From assembly GCA_030430565.1 (NCBI GenBank), contig JAUIKS010000015.1, forward strand, positions 186,001 to 250,000: DNA of 64,000 nt. The letters are read 5' to 3'. The notes below the pieces were generated by a model. That model saw only the letters and a list, made by a program, of their open reading frames with translations, was not told where the DNA came from and did not search any database. Below are positions 41,937 through 50,822 of the stretch, piece after piece. How positions within the stretch are numbered: position 1 is the stretch's first letter; every line of letters starts with the position of its first letter. The translations under genes and the position numbers were made by a program. Source of the DNA: Polyangia bacterium. Its GTDB lineage: Bacteria > Myxococcota_A > Polyangia > Nannocystales > Nannocystaceae.

Positions 41937-42533
41937 GTGACCGACGCGCCATCGACCGAGGCCCGCCCCCCTGACAACGCCGCGCCCAGGCGCGCGCTCC
42001 GGCGCGTGTGCGTGTACTGCGGCTCCGCCCGCGGAGACGATCCACGCTTCGCCGAGGCCGCGACCGAGCTCGGCCGCGCGCTCGCGCGGCGCTCGATCGA
42101 GCTGGTCTACGGCGGCGGGCGCGTCGGGCTGATGGGCGCGGTCGCGGACGCGACCCTGGCCGCCGGCGGCCGCGCGCGCGGGGTCATCCCGCAGCGCCTC
42201 TACGACCGCGAGGTCGCGCACCAGGGGCTCGACGAGCTGCACGTGGTCGAGAGCATGCACGCGCGCAAGGTCGTCATGGCCCAGCTCTCCGACGCCTTCG
42301 TCGCGCTCCCGGGCGGCTGGGGCACGCTCGAGGAGCTGTTCGAGATCACGACCTGGAACCAGCTCGAGATCCACGACAAGCCGGTGGCGCTGCTCAACGT
42401 CGCGGGCTACTACGACGCGCTGATCGAGTTCTTGCGCCACGCGAAGGCGCGCGGCTTTATCCGCCCGCGCTACGCCGACCTGCTGCAGGTGGTGGACTCC
42501 CTCGACGCCCTGTTCGCGGCGCTCGATCGCTAG
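41937..42533 (+). CDS. LOG-family nucleoside 5'-monophosphate phosphoribohydrolase
   Basis: A 198-residue Rossmann-like protein from GTG 41937 (an upstream frame to 41838 has no family-like residues). Signatures: VCVYCGSARGDDPRF, ELVYGGGRVGLMGAVAD, the MHARKVVM catalytic Arg-Lys, and PGGWGTLEELFE. LOG enzymes release the base from nucleoside monophosphates and were first known as cytokinin-activating enzymes; the bacterial members act in nucleotide turnover. Cytoplasmic. It could feed the base salvage encoded further upstream, but it is not in the same transcription unit. Confidence 0.92.
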   Translation: MTDAPSTEARPPDNAAPRRALRRVCVYCGSARGDDPRFAEAATELGRALARRSIELVYGGGRVGLMGAVADATLAAGGRARGVIPQRLYDREVAHQGLDELHVVESMHARKVVMAQLSDAFVALPGGWGTLEELFEITTWNQLEIHDKPVALLNVAGYYDALIEFLRHAKARGFIRPRYADLLQVVDSLDALFAALDR

Positions 42534-42545
42534 CGACCGCGACCG

Positions 42546-43067
42546 CTACTGCTGCTTGGGCGCGACGCGCGACTTGCCCTGCTCGTTCGGCCGCGCGGCG
42601 GCGGCTCGCTGCGCCTTGTCCTCGGGCTTCTCGCCGGGCTTGTAGCCGTTGAGCGCCTCGAACCGCCGGTCTCGCGCCTTCTTGCTGAGGTCGAGATGCG
42701 GCGTCCCCAGGATCTGCTGCTCCGCCTTGAAGCGGTAGCCGTTGCGCAGCTCGGGCGTCGCGTCGATCGCCGAGCACATCTGATCACGCTCGGCGCCGGC
42801 GAGCGGGTTGCCGTCATCGTCGATGAGTCGGCTCTCGAGGAAGGCCTTGACCTCGTCGCAGCGGGACTCGAGGTCACGCTGACACATGTAGTCCGTGAGG
42901 ATCTCGCACGGCGGCCCCCAGCGGAAGCCGCAGGCCTCGCAGCCGCCGAGCCCGATGACGAACGACAGCGCGAGGGCCACGCGCGCCGCGACGGTGGTCG
43001 CTGCGGAGGTGCGCCGCTCGGGCGAACGCGAGCGCGCGATGGCGCGTGCGCGAGTGAACCAGGCCAT
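42546..43067 (-). CDS. Lipoprotein of unknown function
   Basis: A 173-residue protein: basic N-terminus, hydrophobic segment (about 27-41) and lipobox IGLGGC. The mature part has six or more cysteines (CEACGF, PPCEILTDYMC, ESRCDEV, DQMC) and a basic, helical C-terminal tail (KKARDRRFEALNGYKPGEKPEDKAQ, residues about 128-152). No family recognised. Convergent with the LOG gene (12-bp gap), divergent from the cytochrome. Confidence 0.65.
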   Translation of the reverse strand: MAWFTRARAIARSRSPERRTSAATTVAARVALALSFVIGLGGCEACGFRWGPPCEILTDYMCQRDLESRCDEVKAFLESRLIDDDGNPLAGAERDQMCSAIDATPELRNGYRFKAEQQILGTPHLDLSKKARDRRFEALNGYKPGEKPEDKAQRAAAARPNEQGKSRVAPKQQ

Positions 43068-43201
43068 GGTCGCGAACGCTAGACCAGGCCTCTTGGACCG
43101 GTCAAGCGCGCGTTCGGCCTGACGTTACGGCAGGAGCTCTCGCGCGAGCTGACGCGCGGGCTTTCACCGCGGGGCGCCGGTGCTAGCTTGGTTGCCGAGG
43201 G

Positions 43202-44410
43202 ATGTCGGGGGTTGGTCACGAGTACGCGCGCGCGAGCCTGACGCGGACGAGTCCCGGCGGACCCCGCGGCCGCCTGCTGCTCGCGCTCGCGCTCGTGGGC
43301 GCCGGCGCCTGCGACCGAGCGCGCGGGGCGACCGAGCGCGAGCCGCCCGTCGACAAGGCGGTCGCCCACGCCGGCGGCGTCGCGTCCGACGGCTGCGCGA
43401 CCTGCCACCCCGCGATCGCGCAGGAGTGGCGAGCCTCCAACCACGCGCAGGCCTGGACGGATCCGCTGTTTCAGGCCGAGTACCGCGACACGCCCGATCC
43501 TGCGTGTCGCCACTGCCACGCCCCCACCGCGCCGCGCACCCGCGAGCCGCGGGGCCTCGCGGCCCAAGACGGCGTCGACTGCGCGACCTGCCACATCCGC
43601 GACGGCGCGCTCGTACCTGTACAAAAAGCAATCTCCGATGCGGAGCGCGCGAGCTGGGCGCGCGCGATCCTGGACGCGCCGCCCGGCGCCTACTCAACAG
43701 AGCCCGTCGCCGCGCTGCGCTCGGCGGAGTTCTGCGGGACCTGTCACCAGATTCACTTCTTGCCGGTCTCCGATCCGGAGGCGGTCGCCTACGACCCGGC
43801 CGAGTGGCTCCAGGACACCTACCGCGAGTGGAGCCAGAGCGACGCGGCGCGCTCCGGGGTGAGCTGCCAGGCTTGCCACATGAAGCGCGTGGTCGCGGCG
43901 AACGGCCGCGCGCACACGAACCACCGCTTCCCGGGCATGTACGACGCCGCGCTGGTGCGCCGCGCGGTCTCGGTCGAGCTCACGGCGCGCCGCCAGGGCG
44001 GGCGTATACACGTCGACGCGAGCGTCCGCCCCGGCGCGATCGGCCACGCGTTCCCGACCGGGGACATGTTCCGCGAGGCGGTGCTCACGGTCTGGACGGT
44101 CGAGCCCGAGAGCGCGCGCGCCGAGGCGCGGCTGCGCAGGAGCTTTCAGGTCGTCGCGCGGGAGCGCCACGGCGACCCCGATCACATGGTCTACGCGGGG
44201 GCCGAGGACACCCGCGTCGCGCCCCCCGCAGCGGACGCGGCCGCGCGAGAGTTCGCGATGATCCTGCGCAGCCCGGCGGCGCGCGAGCTCCAGTGGTCGC
44301 TCGAGCTCCACGCGCGCACGCCCGGGCGCGAGCACCTCGGCGGCTCGACCGTGGTCGCGAGCGGGCGCGTCACGATCACGCCCGACCCGGCGCTCACCCG
44401 TGCTCAGTAG
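43202..44410 (+). CDS. Pentaheme c-type cytochrome lipoprotein
   Basis: A 402-residue protein with signal peptide and lipobox (GAGAC). Five CxxCH heme sites occur between residues about 65 and 225: CATCH, CRHCH, CATCH, CGTCH and CQACH, with spare histidines (NHAQAW, HQIHF, TNHRFPG) as distal ligands. The heme region resembles the cytochrome c-554 / multiheme family; the C-terminal 170 residues form a beta-rich domain (GRIHVDASVRPGAIGHAFPTGD) seen in some multiheme proteins. It should act as a periplasmic electron carrier or small reductase. No partner redox enzyme is adjacent. The gene has an AT-rich patch at 43612-43635. Confidence 0.85.
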   Translation: MSGVGHEYARASLTRTSPGGPRGRLLLALALVGAGACDRARGATEREPPVDKAVAHAGGVASDGCATCHPAIAQEWRASNHAQAWTDPLFQAEYRDTPDPACRHCHAPTAPRTREPRGLAAQDGVDCATCHIRDGALVPVQKAISDAERASWARAILDAPPGAYSTEPVAALRSAEFCGTCHQIHFLPVSDPEAVAYDPAEWLQDTYREWSQSDAARSGVSCQACHMKRVVAANGRAHTNHRFPGMYDAALVRRAVSVELTARRQGGRIHVDASVRPGAIGHAFPTGDMFREAVLTVWTVEPESARAEARLRRSFQVVARERHGDPDHMVYAGAEDTRVAPPAADAAAREFAMILRSPAARELQWSLELHARTPGREHLGGSTVVASGRVTITPDPALTRAQ

Positions 44411-44413
44411 CGC

Positions 44414-45346
44414 TCAGTAGCGCTTCACGCTGGGGTCGACGCGCAGCGACCAAGCGTCGATGCCCCCGACGACGTTGAAGACCTTCGTGAAGCCCTGGGC
44501 CAGGAAGTACTCGGCCGCGCGCTGGCTGCGACCGCCGTGGTGGCAGTGGAACACCAGCGGGGTCGACTTGTCGAGCTGCTGGATGTAGGCCTCGGCGTTG
44601 TCGTCGAGCGCGGTCGCGCCCGGGATCGTCGCGACCTCGCGCTCGCGAGGGGTGCGCACGTCGAACAGCTCGACCTTGTCGGGCCCGTCGAGCTTGGCCT
44701 TGAGCTCCTCGACGCTCATCTGCTGCACGCTCGGCGGCGCGTTGGGGTTGTCGATCTTGAAACCCGCCTGACCGCCGGCTTGGTCGATGAAGTCGATCGA
44801 CATCCCCTCGGCTCGCTGCGCGCTGATCGGGTCGAAGGCCAGCGTGATGCCGTCGAGCTCGACGACCACGTCGCGCGCGCCGCGGCGCTCGATCCCGAGG
44901 CCGGTCTGGTACGCCGGGCTGATCTGGACCTTGATCACCTCGTCGCCGGTCGCGTCCTTCATCGCCTCGACGAACATCGCGCGCGCGCGCGCGCTGACGG
45001 TGATCGTCGGCGGCGCGACGGTCTGCTCCTCGACGCCGAGGGTCTTGTGCAGCTCGCCGCTCTCGAACATCTCGCGCACGATGTCGCAGCCACCCACGAA
45101 CTCTTGGTTGACGTAGAGCTGCGGGATCGTCGGCCACGACGAGAACACCTTCACGCCCTCGCGCACGGAGTGGTCGGCGAGCACGTTGACGGTCTCGTAG
45201 TTCGGCAGCAGCTGGTCGAGGATGCTGACCACGGTCGCCGAGAACCCGCACTGCGGCTGGTAGCGCGTCCCCTTCATAAACAGGACGACCGGGGCCGACT
45301 TCACGATGTGGGCGAGACGCTGCTGAACGGGATCGGTATTCTCCAT
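44414..45346 (-). CDS. Fusion: CGFS monothiol glutaredoxin - A-type-carrier-like - rhodanese
   Basis: A 310-residue protein from ATG 45346 (GGAGAG about 6 nt upstream). Residues 1-105: Grx4/GrxD-type glutaredoxin with C33-GFS, KGTRYQPQ and WPTIPQLYVNQEFVGGCD. Residues about 115-200: fold pattern of a HesB/IscA A-type Fe-S carrier (ITVSARARAMF, VKVQISPAYQ, VVVELDGITLAFDP, GMSIDFI), but none of the three conserved cysteines is present. Residues about 215-310: rhodanese with C268 in CHHGGRS. CGFS glutaredoxins carry [2Fe-2S] clusters with glutathione; rhodanese domains move sulfane sulfur. The whole may link sulfur and cluster transfer in the cytoplasm. The middle domain cannot bind a cluster in the usual manner. 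Confidence 0.9.
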   Translation of the reverse strand: MENTDPVQQRLAHIVKSAPVVLFMKGTRYQPQCGFSATVVSILDQLLPNYETVNVLADHSVREGVKVFSSWPTIPQLYVNQEFVGGCDIVREMFESGELHKTLGVEEQTVAPPTITVSARARAMFVEAMKDATGDEVIKVQISPAYQTGLGIERRGARDVVVELDGITLAFDPISAQRAEGMSIDFIDQAGGQAGFKIDNPNAPPSVQQMSVEELKAKLDGPDKVELFDVRTPREREVATIPGATALDDNAEAYIQQLDKSTPLVFHCHHGGRSQRAAEYFLAQGFTKVFNVVGGIDAWSLRVDPSVKRY

Positions 45347-45611
45347 GGAGCTCTCCGCAGTGTTGTCGCGCGCAGTGTACGAGACACGCCCAGAAAACTT
45401 AACCCGACGTGAGATTTTATCGGGATCCAGGGGCGTTTTCACACGCCCTCTCGGCGACGGCCCAAGCGCGTCTCAACGTCTCGCGGATCGATCGAGAGAG
45501 GCGACGCGTCGCGAGCTGCAGCCGTGGTGGCGACGCAACCCCCCGTACCCCGCGAACGCGCTGATTTCCGATGAATTGCGACCCCGGGGTCGGTCGACTA
45601 TCGTCGCCAGC
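45347..45611. other. Divergent promoter region
   Basis: 265 bp between the divergently oriented glutaredoxin fusion and the first DUF4136 gene. The 45375-45430 part is AT-richer. No clear paired -35/-10 boxes identified. Confidence 0.35.
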
Positions 45612-46241
45612 ATGGATCATCCTCCGAGCACGTCCCGCGCGCGCCGGCGTTGGCTGGGCACGCTGGCGCTCGCGCTGACCGCCAGCGCGGGGTGCACCGA
45701 CGCCTACTACGACTACGGCTCGGCGTGGACGTACGACCTCGTCGCGCTCGAGCTGCCGTCCGCGAGCACGCCGGATTACAGCCAGTACACGACCTTCGCG
45801 TTCAATCGCGCGGATCTCGGCAGCGGTGACGGCGGCCCGTTCACGCGGCCCTTCATCAAGGCCGCGCGCGAGGAGCTGTCGGAGAGCCTCGAGCTGCTCG
45901 GCTACATCGAGGTCTCGGTCGAGGAGAGCCCGGATCTGGTCGTCAACTTCTACGACCAGATCGAGGAGCGATACGCCTACATCGGCGGATCCAACTACTA
46001 TTGCTGGTACTCTTGGTACTGGTACTACCCCTGCACCTACTACACCGAGCATCGCTACAAGGTCGGCACCGTGGTCGTCGATATCGTCGACGCGGGCGCG
46101 GAGGACAGCGTGTGGCGGATGGTCGGTGAGGGCGTCATCACCGACGACCAGCGCCAGCTCGACAACCGCGTGCGCGCGGCCATCGACTACGCCATCGACA
46201 ACTCGCCCGAGAGCTTCCTCGCGGGTCCGGAGGGGACATAA
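45612..46241 (+). CDS. DUF4136-family lipoprotein, Tyr/Trp-rich
   Basis: A 209-residue protein from ATG 45612 with signal peptide and Cys (ASAGC). The body follows the DUF4136 pattern: TPDYSQYTTFAFN, IKAAREELSESLELLGY, DLVVNFYDQ, GTVVVDIVDAGAEDSVWRM and DNRVRAAIDYAIDN. A central insert has an unusual run of Tyr, Trp and two Cys (NYYCWYSWYWYYPCTYY). Its stop overlaps the next start by one base (TAATG), so the two paralogues are translationally coupled. Function of DUF4136 lipoproteins is not known. Confidence 0.85.
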   Translation: MDHPPSTSRARRRWLGTLALALTASAGCTDAYYDYGSAWTYDLVALELPSASTPDYSQYTTFAFNRADLGSGDGGPFTRPFIKAAREELSESLELLGYIEVSVEESPDLVVNFYDQIEERYAYIGGSNYYCWYSWYWYYPCTYYTEHRYKVGTVVVDIVDAGAEDSVWRMVGEGVITDDQRQLDNRVRAAIDYAIDNSPESFLAGPEGT

Positions 46242-46846
46242 TGCGCGCTCGTCGTTCACCCGCACGCGCCCGCGGGGCGCTCGCGGCCGGTCTGCTCGCC
46301 GTGAGCCTCGCCGCCGGCTGCTACAACAACTACTACATCTACGGGGACCCCAGCGATCGTCTTGAGGTGCAGGTCCACGTCCCCTCGCCGACGCCCGACT
46401 ACCTGTCCTACCAGACATTTTCGTTCAACGAGCCCGACATCGAGATCCCGGTCGAGATGCAGGCCTACGAGGACGCGATCCGCGGCGAGCTGATGGAGAA
46501 CATGGAGCACCGGGGCTTCGTCTACGACTCGGCGGCGCCCGAGCTCGTGTTCAACCTCTACGCCAACATCGACCCGAGCTCGCCCGAATTCAGCGGCTAC
46601 TACTGCGACGCGACCTACGCGGAGTACTACCCCTGCGCGTACTACGGCGACATCTCCTACGGCTACGGGACGCTGGTGCTAGGCCTCGTCGAGACCGGCC
46701 AGCCCGAGGAGGACGTGTGGACCGCGGTGATCGAGGGGGTCTTCTTCGAAGGCGAGAGCGAAGAGACGATCGTCCGCCGGATCCGCAACAACATCGACGT
46801 CGCCTTCGACCTCTCGCCCGGCGGCATCCGCGAGGGCCACCCGTAG
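46241..46846 (+). CDS. DUF4136-family lipoprotein, paralogue of the preceding gene
   Basis: A 201-residue protein with lipobox LAAGC. It repeats the pattern of its upstream neighbour: TPDYLSYQTFSFN, IRGELMENMEHRGF, ELVFNLYANI, GTLVLGLVETGQPEEDVWTA and VRRIRNNIDVAF, and also keeps a Tyr-rich Cys-containing insert (GYYCDATYAEYYPCAYYG). The pair probably arose by tandem duplication and may form a hetero-oligomer on the outer membrane. Confidence 0.85.
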   Translation: MRARRSPARARGALAAGLLAVSLAAGCYNNYYIYGDPSDRLEVQVHVPSPTPDYLSYQTFSFNEPDIEIPVEMQAYEDAIRGELMENMEHRGFVYDSAAPELVFNLYANIDPSSPEFSGYYCDATYAEYYPCAYYGDISYGYGTLVLGLVETGQPEEDVWTAVIEGVFFEGESEETIVRRIRNNIDVAFDLSPGGIREGHP

Positions 46847-46970
46847 CGGGGATCCCCGCGCGGCAGCCCGTGAAATCCCGTGAAAACCCGTTCGCCGGCG
46901 GCGAGCGGGCTTTATCTGTCGTCAGGCGCAGATGTAGCGACGCGTGCGCAATTTCGATACGTGTAGACGC

Positions 46971-48302
46971 ATGCGCTGTCAGGCACTCGTCGCTCCCCCC
47001 ACGCTCGTCGCCACGCTGCTCTGCCTCGCGCTCGCGCCCGCCTGCGGCGACGACTCGCGCGAGACCACCGACAGCCTGACCAGCGTCAGCATCACCGGCG
47101 GCGGGCTGACGAACTCTGGCGTGACCGCCGGGAACACCAGCGGGATCACCTCGAGCCCTGGCTCCGACAGCGGCGCGGCGACCGGCAGCACCACCAACAC
47201 CAGCGCCTCGACCACGGACAACGCGAGCAGCGTGAGCGACTCGAGCGACTCGAGCAACTCGAGCCCAAGCACGACGAACCCCGGCACCGGCCCTGAGTGC
47301 GAGGACGACAGCGACTGCCCCGGCGGACAGCAGTGCGCGTGGCTCGAGAACGTCTGCATCGACGCCGACGCCTGTCTCTCGGACCAGGACTGCGAGCCGG
47401 GCACGGTCTGCGAGGACGGCGCGTGCGTGATCGGGGGCGACTGCGGCGCCCAGGGCTTCGAGCTCGAGGCCGTGCCGCCGAACCTGATGATCGTGCTCGA
47501 CCGCTCCGGCAGCATGGACGGCGACGTCCAGGGCAGCAACAAGAACCGCTGGGAGGTCGCCAAGGACGCGATCAAGCAGGTCACGCAGACCTACGACGCC
47601 GACATCCGCTTCGGCCTCGTGACCTTCTCGGGCTGCGACTTCTTCAACGAGTGCTCGCCGGGCGAGATCATCCACCCGCCCCAGCCCAACAACGCCGGCG
47701 CGATCAACAGCTTCCTCGACCCGAAGGGCTTTCTGTACCTCTGCAACACCGGCAACCCCGAGACCAGCACCGGCAACACGCTGCTCGAGCTGGTCGGCTA
47801 CCCGCTGCTGCAGGACCCGTCGCGCTCCAACGCGGTGCTGCTGCTCACCGACGGCAACGAGAATTCAGAGTGCAAGGACAACACCGACGGGACGATGGCG
47901 GCGGCCGCCCTGCACGCGCAGGAGCAGCCGGTCAAGACCTTCGCGGTCGGCTTCTCCGACGGGATCATCGGCAGCCTCGCCGACATCGCCACGGCCGGCG
48001 GGACCGGCCAGCCGTACAACGCGACGAACCCGCAGGAGCTCGAGGCGGCGATGCAGCAGATCGCGCAGACGGTCGCCTCCTGCGACTTCATCCTCAACGA
48101 CACGCCCCCCGACGAGGACAAGGTCTACGTGTTCTTCGACGACATGGAGCCCGGGATCCCGAACGACGCCGACAACGGCTGGACCTACGACCCCGACACC
48201 AACACGCTGAAGTTCCACGGCGAGGCCTGCGACGCGATCAAGAACGGCGAGGTCGCCGACATCGACGTGGTCTACGGCTGCAACCTGCCGATCCCCGGCT
48301 AA
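46971..48302 (+). CDS. VWA-domain lipoprotein with Ser/Thr linker
   Basis: A 443-residue protein from ATG 46971 (a GTG at 46944 is also open). Lipobox LAPAC is followed by a 90-residue Ser/Thr/Gly linker, a short Cys-rich module (DSDCPGGQQCAW, DQDCEPGTVCEDG), and a von Willebrand A domain (about 165-385) with intact MIDAS: DRSGSMD, a threonine in FGLVTFSG and Asp in LLTDGNENS. A small C-terminal part has CDFILND and FDDMEPG strands. Such lipoproteins are common in this lineage and probably mediate surface contacts through a metal-bound ligand. Confidence 0.85.
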   Translation: MRCQALVAPPTLVATLLCLALAPACGDDSRETTDSLTSVSITGGGLTNSGVTAGNTSGITSSPGSDSGAATGSTTNTSASTTDNASSVSDSSDSSNSSPSTTNPGTGPECEDDSDCPGGQQCAWLENVCIDADACLSDQDCEPGTVCEDGACVIGGDCGAQGFELEAVPPNLMIVLDRSGSMDGDVQGSNKNRWEVAKDAIKQVTQTYDADIRFGLVTFSGCDFFNECSPGEIIHPPQPNNAGAINSFLDPKGFLYLCNTGNPETSTGNTLLELVGYPLLQDPSRSNAVLLLTDGNENSECKDNTDGTMAAAALHAQEQPVKTFAVGFSDGIIGSLADIATAGGTGQPYNATNPQELEAAMQQIAQTVASCDFILNDTPPDEDKVYVFFDDMEPGIPNDADNGWTYDPDTNTLKFHGEACDAIKNGEVADIDVVYGCNLPIPG

Positions 48303-48332
48303 CGCTGCTAGAGTGCGGCGAGCAGGAGAACC

Positions 48333-48722
48333 GTGTCGACATCCGAGGCCACCACCAACGGCATCCGCGTTCACGTCACCGCGCGCTACTCTTCGGAGCA
48401 CTCCTCCCCCCGCGAGAAGCACTGGTTCTACGTCTACACGGTCGAGATCTCGAACGTCGGCGACGAGACCGCGCAGCTGCTCAGCCGTCACTGGATCATC
48501 ACGGACGCGACCGGCCACGTCGAAGAGGTTAAAGGGCCAGGTGTCGTCGGCGCGCAGCCCGTGCTCGCGCCCGGCGAGTCGTTTCAGTACACCTCGGCGT
48601 GCCCGCTGCCGACCCCCTTCGGGACCATGCGCGGCACCTACCACATGGTCCGCGAGGACGGCGGCTCGTTCGAGGCCGAGGTCGCGCCGTTCCGCCTCAG
48701 CACGCCCTACGCGGTGAACTAG
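48333..48722 (+). CDS. apaG: ApaG protein
   Basis: A 129-residue protein starting at GTG 48333 with AGGAG 5-6 nt upstream. The whole length matches ApaG: GIRVHVTARYSSEHS, FYVYTVEISNVGDETAQLLSRHWIITDA, GPGVVGAQPVLAPGESFQYTSACPLPTPFGTM and YHM. ApaG is an Ig-like (fibronectin III fold) protein linked to Co2+/Mg2+ homeostasis. It lies 30 bp after the VWA gene on the same strand. Confidence 0.95.
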   Translation: MSTSEATTNGIRVHVTARYSSEHSSPREKHWFYVYTVEISNVGDETAQLLSRHWIITDATGHVEEVKGPGVVGAQPVLAPGESFQYTSACPLPTPFGTMRGTYHMVREDGGSFEAEVAPFRLSTPYAVN

Positions 48723-48743
48723 CGCTCGCCCGCGCGCGGTACC

Positions 48744-50822
48744 ATGACGGCGATGGGGCGCCGCGCCGCGACTCTCCCGCTGCTGCTCACCGACCTGCTC
48801 GTGAGCGCCCTCGGGGTGTGGGCGTTCAGCGGGTGGCTGTGCGTCTACGGGCACCTGTCGTTTACGACATGTCTTTGGATCTCGCCGCTGAGCCTGGGCG
48901 TCGGCGCCGCCTGGGCCGCGCACCTGCAGCGGAGGCGGCTGCGCGCGGCGCCTGAGCGGCCTGACGCGGCCGAGGCGCGCGCCGAGCTCGGCCCCGCCGA
49001 CTCGCGGACCTGGCGGCTGCTCTCCGCGCTCTCCTTCGTCGTCTTCGGCGCGGGCGTCTACGCCTCTTGGAGCACGGAGTCGACGCTGTGGTGGGCGCTC
49101 GGGGCGATCGTCCACGTCGGGGTCGTGTGCGCGCGCGTTGGCGGCCGCGAGCGCCACGGCCCGATCGATGTCTCGGCGCGACCGATCGACCTGATCGCGC
49201 TCGCGCTCACGGCCGCCGCCGGCGCGATCACGGCGCTGTGGGTCGTGATCCCCAACATCGACGACGCCTACTACCTCAACGCCGTGCTCTTCACGCTCGA
49301 GCAGCCCGAGCTGCCGCTGCTCGCCTACGACGGCATGCACGGCGAGCCCGGGGTGCCGATCCAGCAGCTGATCCACCGCCCGCAGCTCTTCGAAGCGCTG
49401 GTCTCGCTGGTCACCTTCGCCCTGGGGATCGATCCGCGCGCGTGCTTCTACCTGGTGGTGCCGGCGCTGTTCGCCGCGGCCGCGAGCCTCGGTCACTGGC
49501 TGGTCCTACGAACATGGCTTGGGAGACACGCGTGGATCGCCCTGCCCGTCGTGCTCTTGACGCTCGCGGCCTGGGGCGGCGGCTTCCGCTCCTACGGGCA
49601 GTTCGGCTACGTGCGGATGTTCCACGGCAAGGGCGTGCTGATCACCTTCGCGGTCCCGGTCGTGCTTTACTACGGGTTCCAGTACGCCCGCGCCCCCTCG
49701 TGGCGCGCCCTCGTGAGCTTCTCGCTGGCGCAGTGCTTCTCGGCGATGCTGAGCTCGACGGGCCTGATCGTGACCCCGGTCGCGGCCGCGGTCGCGGTCC
49801 TGGGCGCCGCGCCGTGGACGCGGTCGAGCCTCAAGTACATCGCCCTGGGCGCCCTGGCCTCGGCGCCGGTGATCGCGATCGGGGTGCTCGTCAAGCTCGA
49901 GCTCGCGAGCGGCGGCGCGCTGCTCAACGAGGGCGTCTCGCGCACGCTCTGGGTCCCGCTGGGCGGCGTGAACAAGGGCGCCGCCGGGCTGCTGCTCGCG
50001 TTCTCCCTGCCGCTCGCGCTCACGCTGCTGCGGGCGCCGCAGCGCTGGTGGGTCAGCAAGCTCGTCGCGGTCACGCTGCTGCTGGTCTTCAACCCGTGGA
50101 CCGGGGCGCTGCTCGGCAGCGCGAGCGCGCGGCTGATCTCGTGGCGGATGTTCTTCGCCGTCCCGCTGCCGCTGATGGTCGCCGCGACGGTCGTCTGCGG
50201 CGGTGAGCTCCTGTACGGCGCCGTGCGGAGCGGCCGCGACCGCTGGCCGAGGATGGCGCTCGGACTCGTGATCACGATCTCGCTCATGCTGTTTTTACGC
50301 GTCGGCCACTGGACCCACCAGCGCAACGATGGGCGCTTCGACTTCGCCGCGTACAAGCTCCCGCTCACGGCGATGGAGGTCTCCGCGGCGATCCTCGAGC
50401 ACGTCGAGCCCGGCTCCGTGCTGCTCGCGTCGCGCTCGGTCACGACCTGGATGACGACCTACCCGAACCGCCCGCAGATCGTGTGGGTCCGCCCGGCGTA
50501 CAACAAGAACCTCGAGCGCTACTGGGGCGCGGAGGAGTCGTGGGCGCGCGAGCGGCTGATGCGGATGACGCTGGGGGGCTACTCGACCGCGGCCGCGCTC
50601 GATCCGGTGGCGCGACAGCTCGACGAGCGCTGCGTCGACCTCGTGGTGATCAAGGGCAAGCGCAACAACACGCCGCTGGTGCGCAGACGCCTGGTCGCCC
50701 GCAAGTTCCGCCTGGTCGAGCGCGTGCGCGGCTACTTCGTCTACAAGCGGCTCGTCCGGCCGCCGCGCTGCCGGTACCTCCCCCGCTACCCGCGGGGTGT
50801 TCACCGCTTCCCGGGCGCGTAG
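48744..50822 (+). CDS. Large polytopic membrane protein, probable GT-C-like glycosyltransferase
   Basis: A 692-residue protein with about 12 transmembrane helices and a soluble C-terminal part (about 520-692). A periplasmic loop after the third or fourth helix has NIDDAYYLNAVLF, which places an acidic pair at the position used by GT-C lipid-linked-sugar transferases. No exact family could be fixed. It ends 22 bp inside the convergently oriented sulfotransferase gene. The next genes (sulfotransferase, YbhN-like, GT2, arylsulfotransferase-like and a second large membrane protein) support a role in envelope glycan assembly. AT-rich codon patches occur near 48858-48880 and 49501-49530. Confidence 0.7.
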   Translation: MTAMGRRAATLPLLLTDLLVSALGVWAFSGWLCVYGHLSFTTCLWISPLSLGVGAAWAAHLQRRRLRAAPERPDAAEARAELGPADSRTWRLLSALSFVVFGAGVYASWSTESTLWWALGAIVHVGVVCARVGGRERHGPIDVSARPIDLIALALTAAAGAITALWVVIPNIDDAYYLNAVLFTLEQPELPLLAYDGMHGEPGVPIQQLIHRPQLFEALVSLVTFALGIDPRACFYLVVPALFAAAASLGHWLVLRTWLGRHAWIALPVVLLTLAAWGGGFRSYGQFGYVRMFHGKGVLITFAVPVVLYYGFQYARAPSWRALVSFSLAQCFSAMLSSTGLIVTPVAAAVAVLGAAPWTRSSLKYIALGALASAPVIAIGVLVKLELASGGALLNEGVSRTLWVPLGGVNKGAAGLLLAFSLPLALTLLRAPQRWWVSKLVAVTLLLVFNPWTGALLGSASARLISWRMFFAVPLPLMVAATVVCGGELLYGAVRSGRDRWPRMALGLVITISLMLFLRVGHWTHQRNDGRFDFAAYKLPLTAMEVSAAILEHVEPGSVLLASRSVTTWMTTYPNRPQIVWVRPAYNKNLERYWGAEESWARERLMRMTLGGYSTAAALDPVARQLDERCVDLVVIKGKRNNTPLVRRRLVARKFRLVERVRGYFVYKRLVRPPRCRYLPRYPRGVHRFPGA

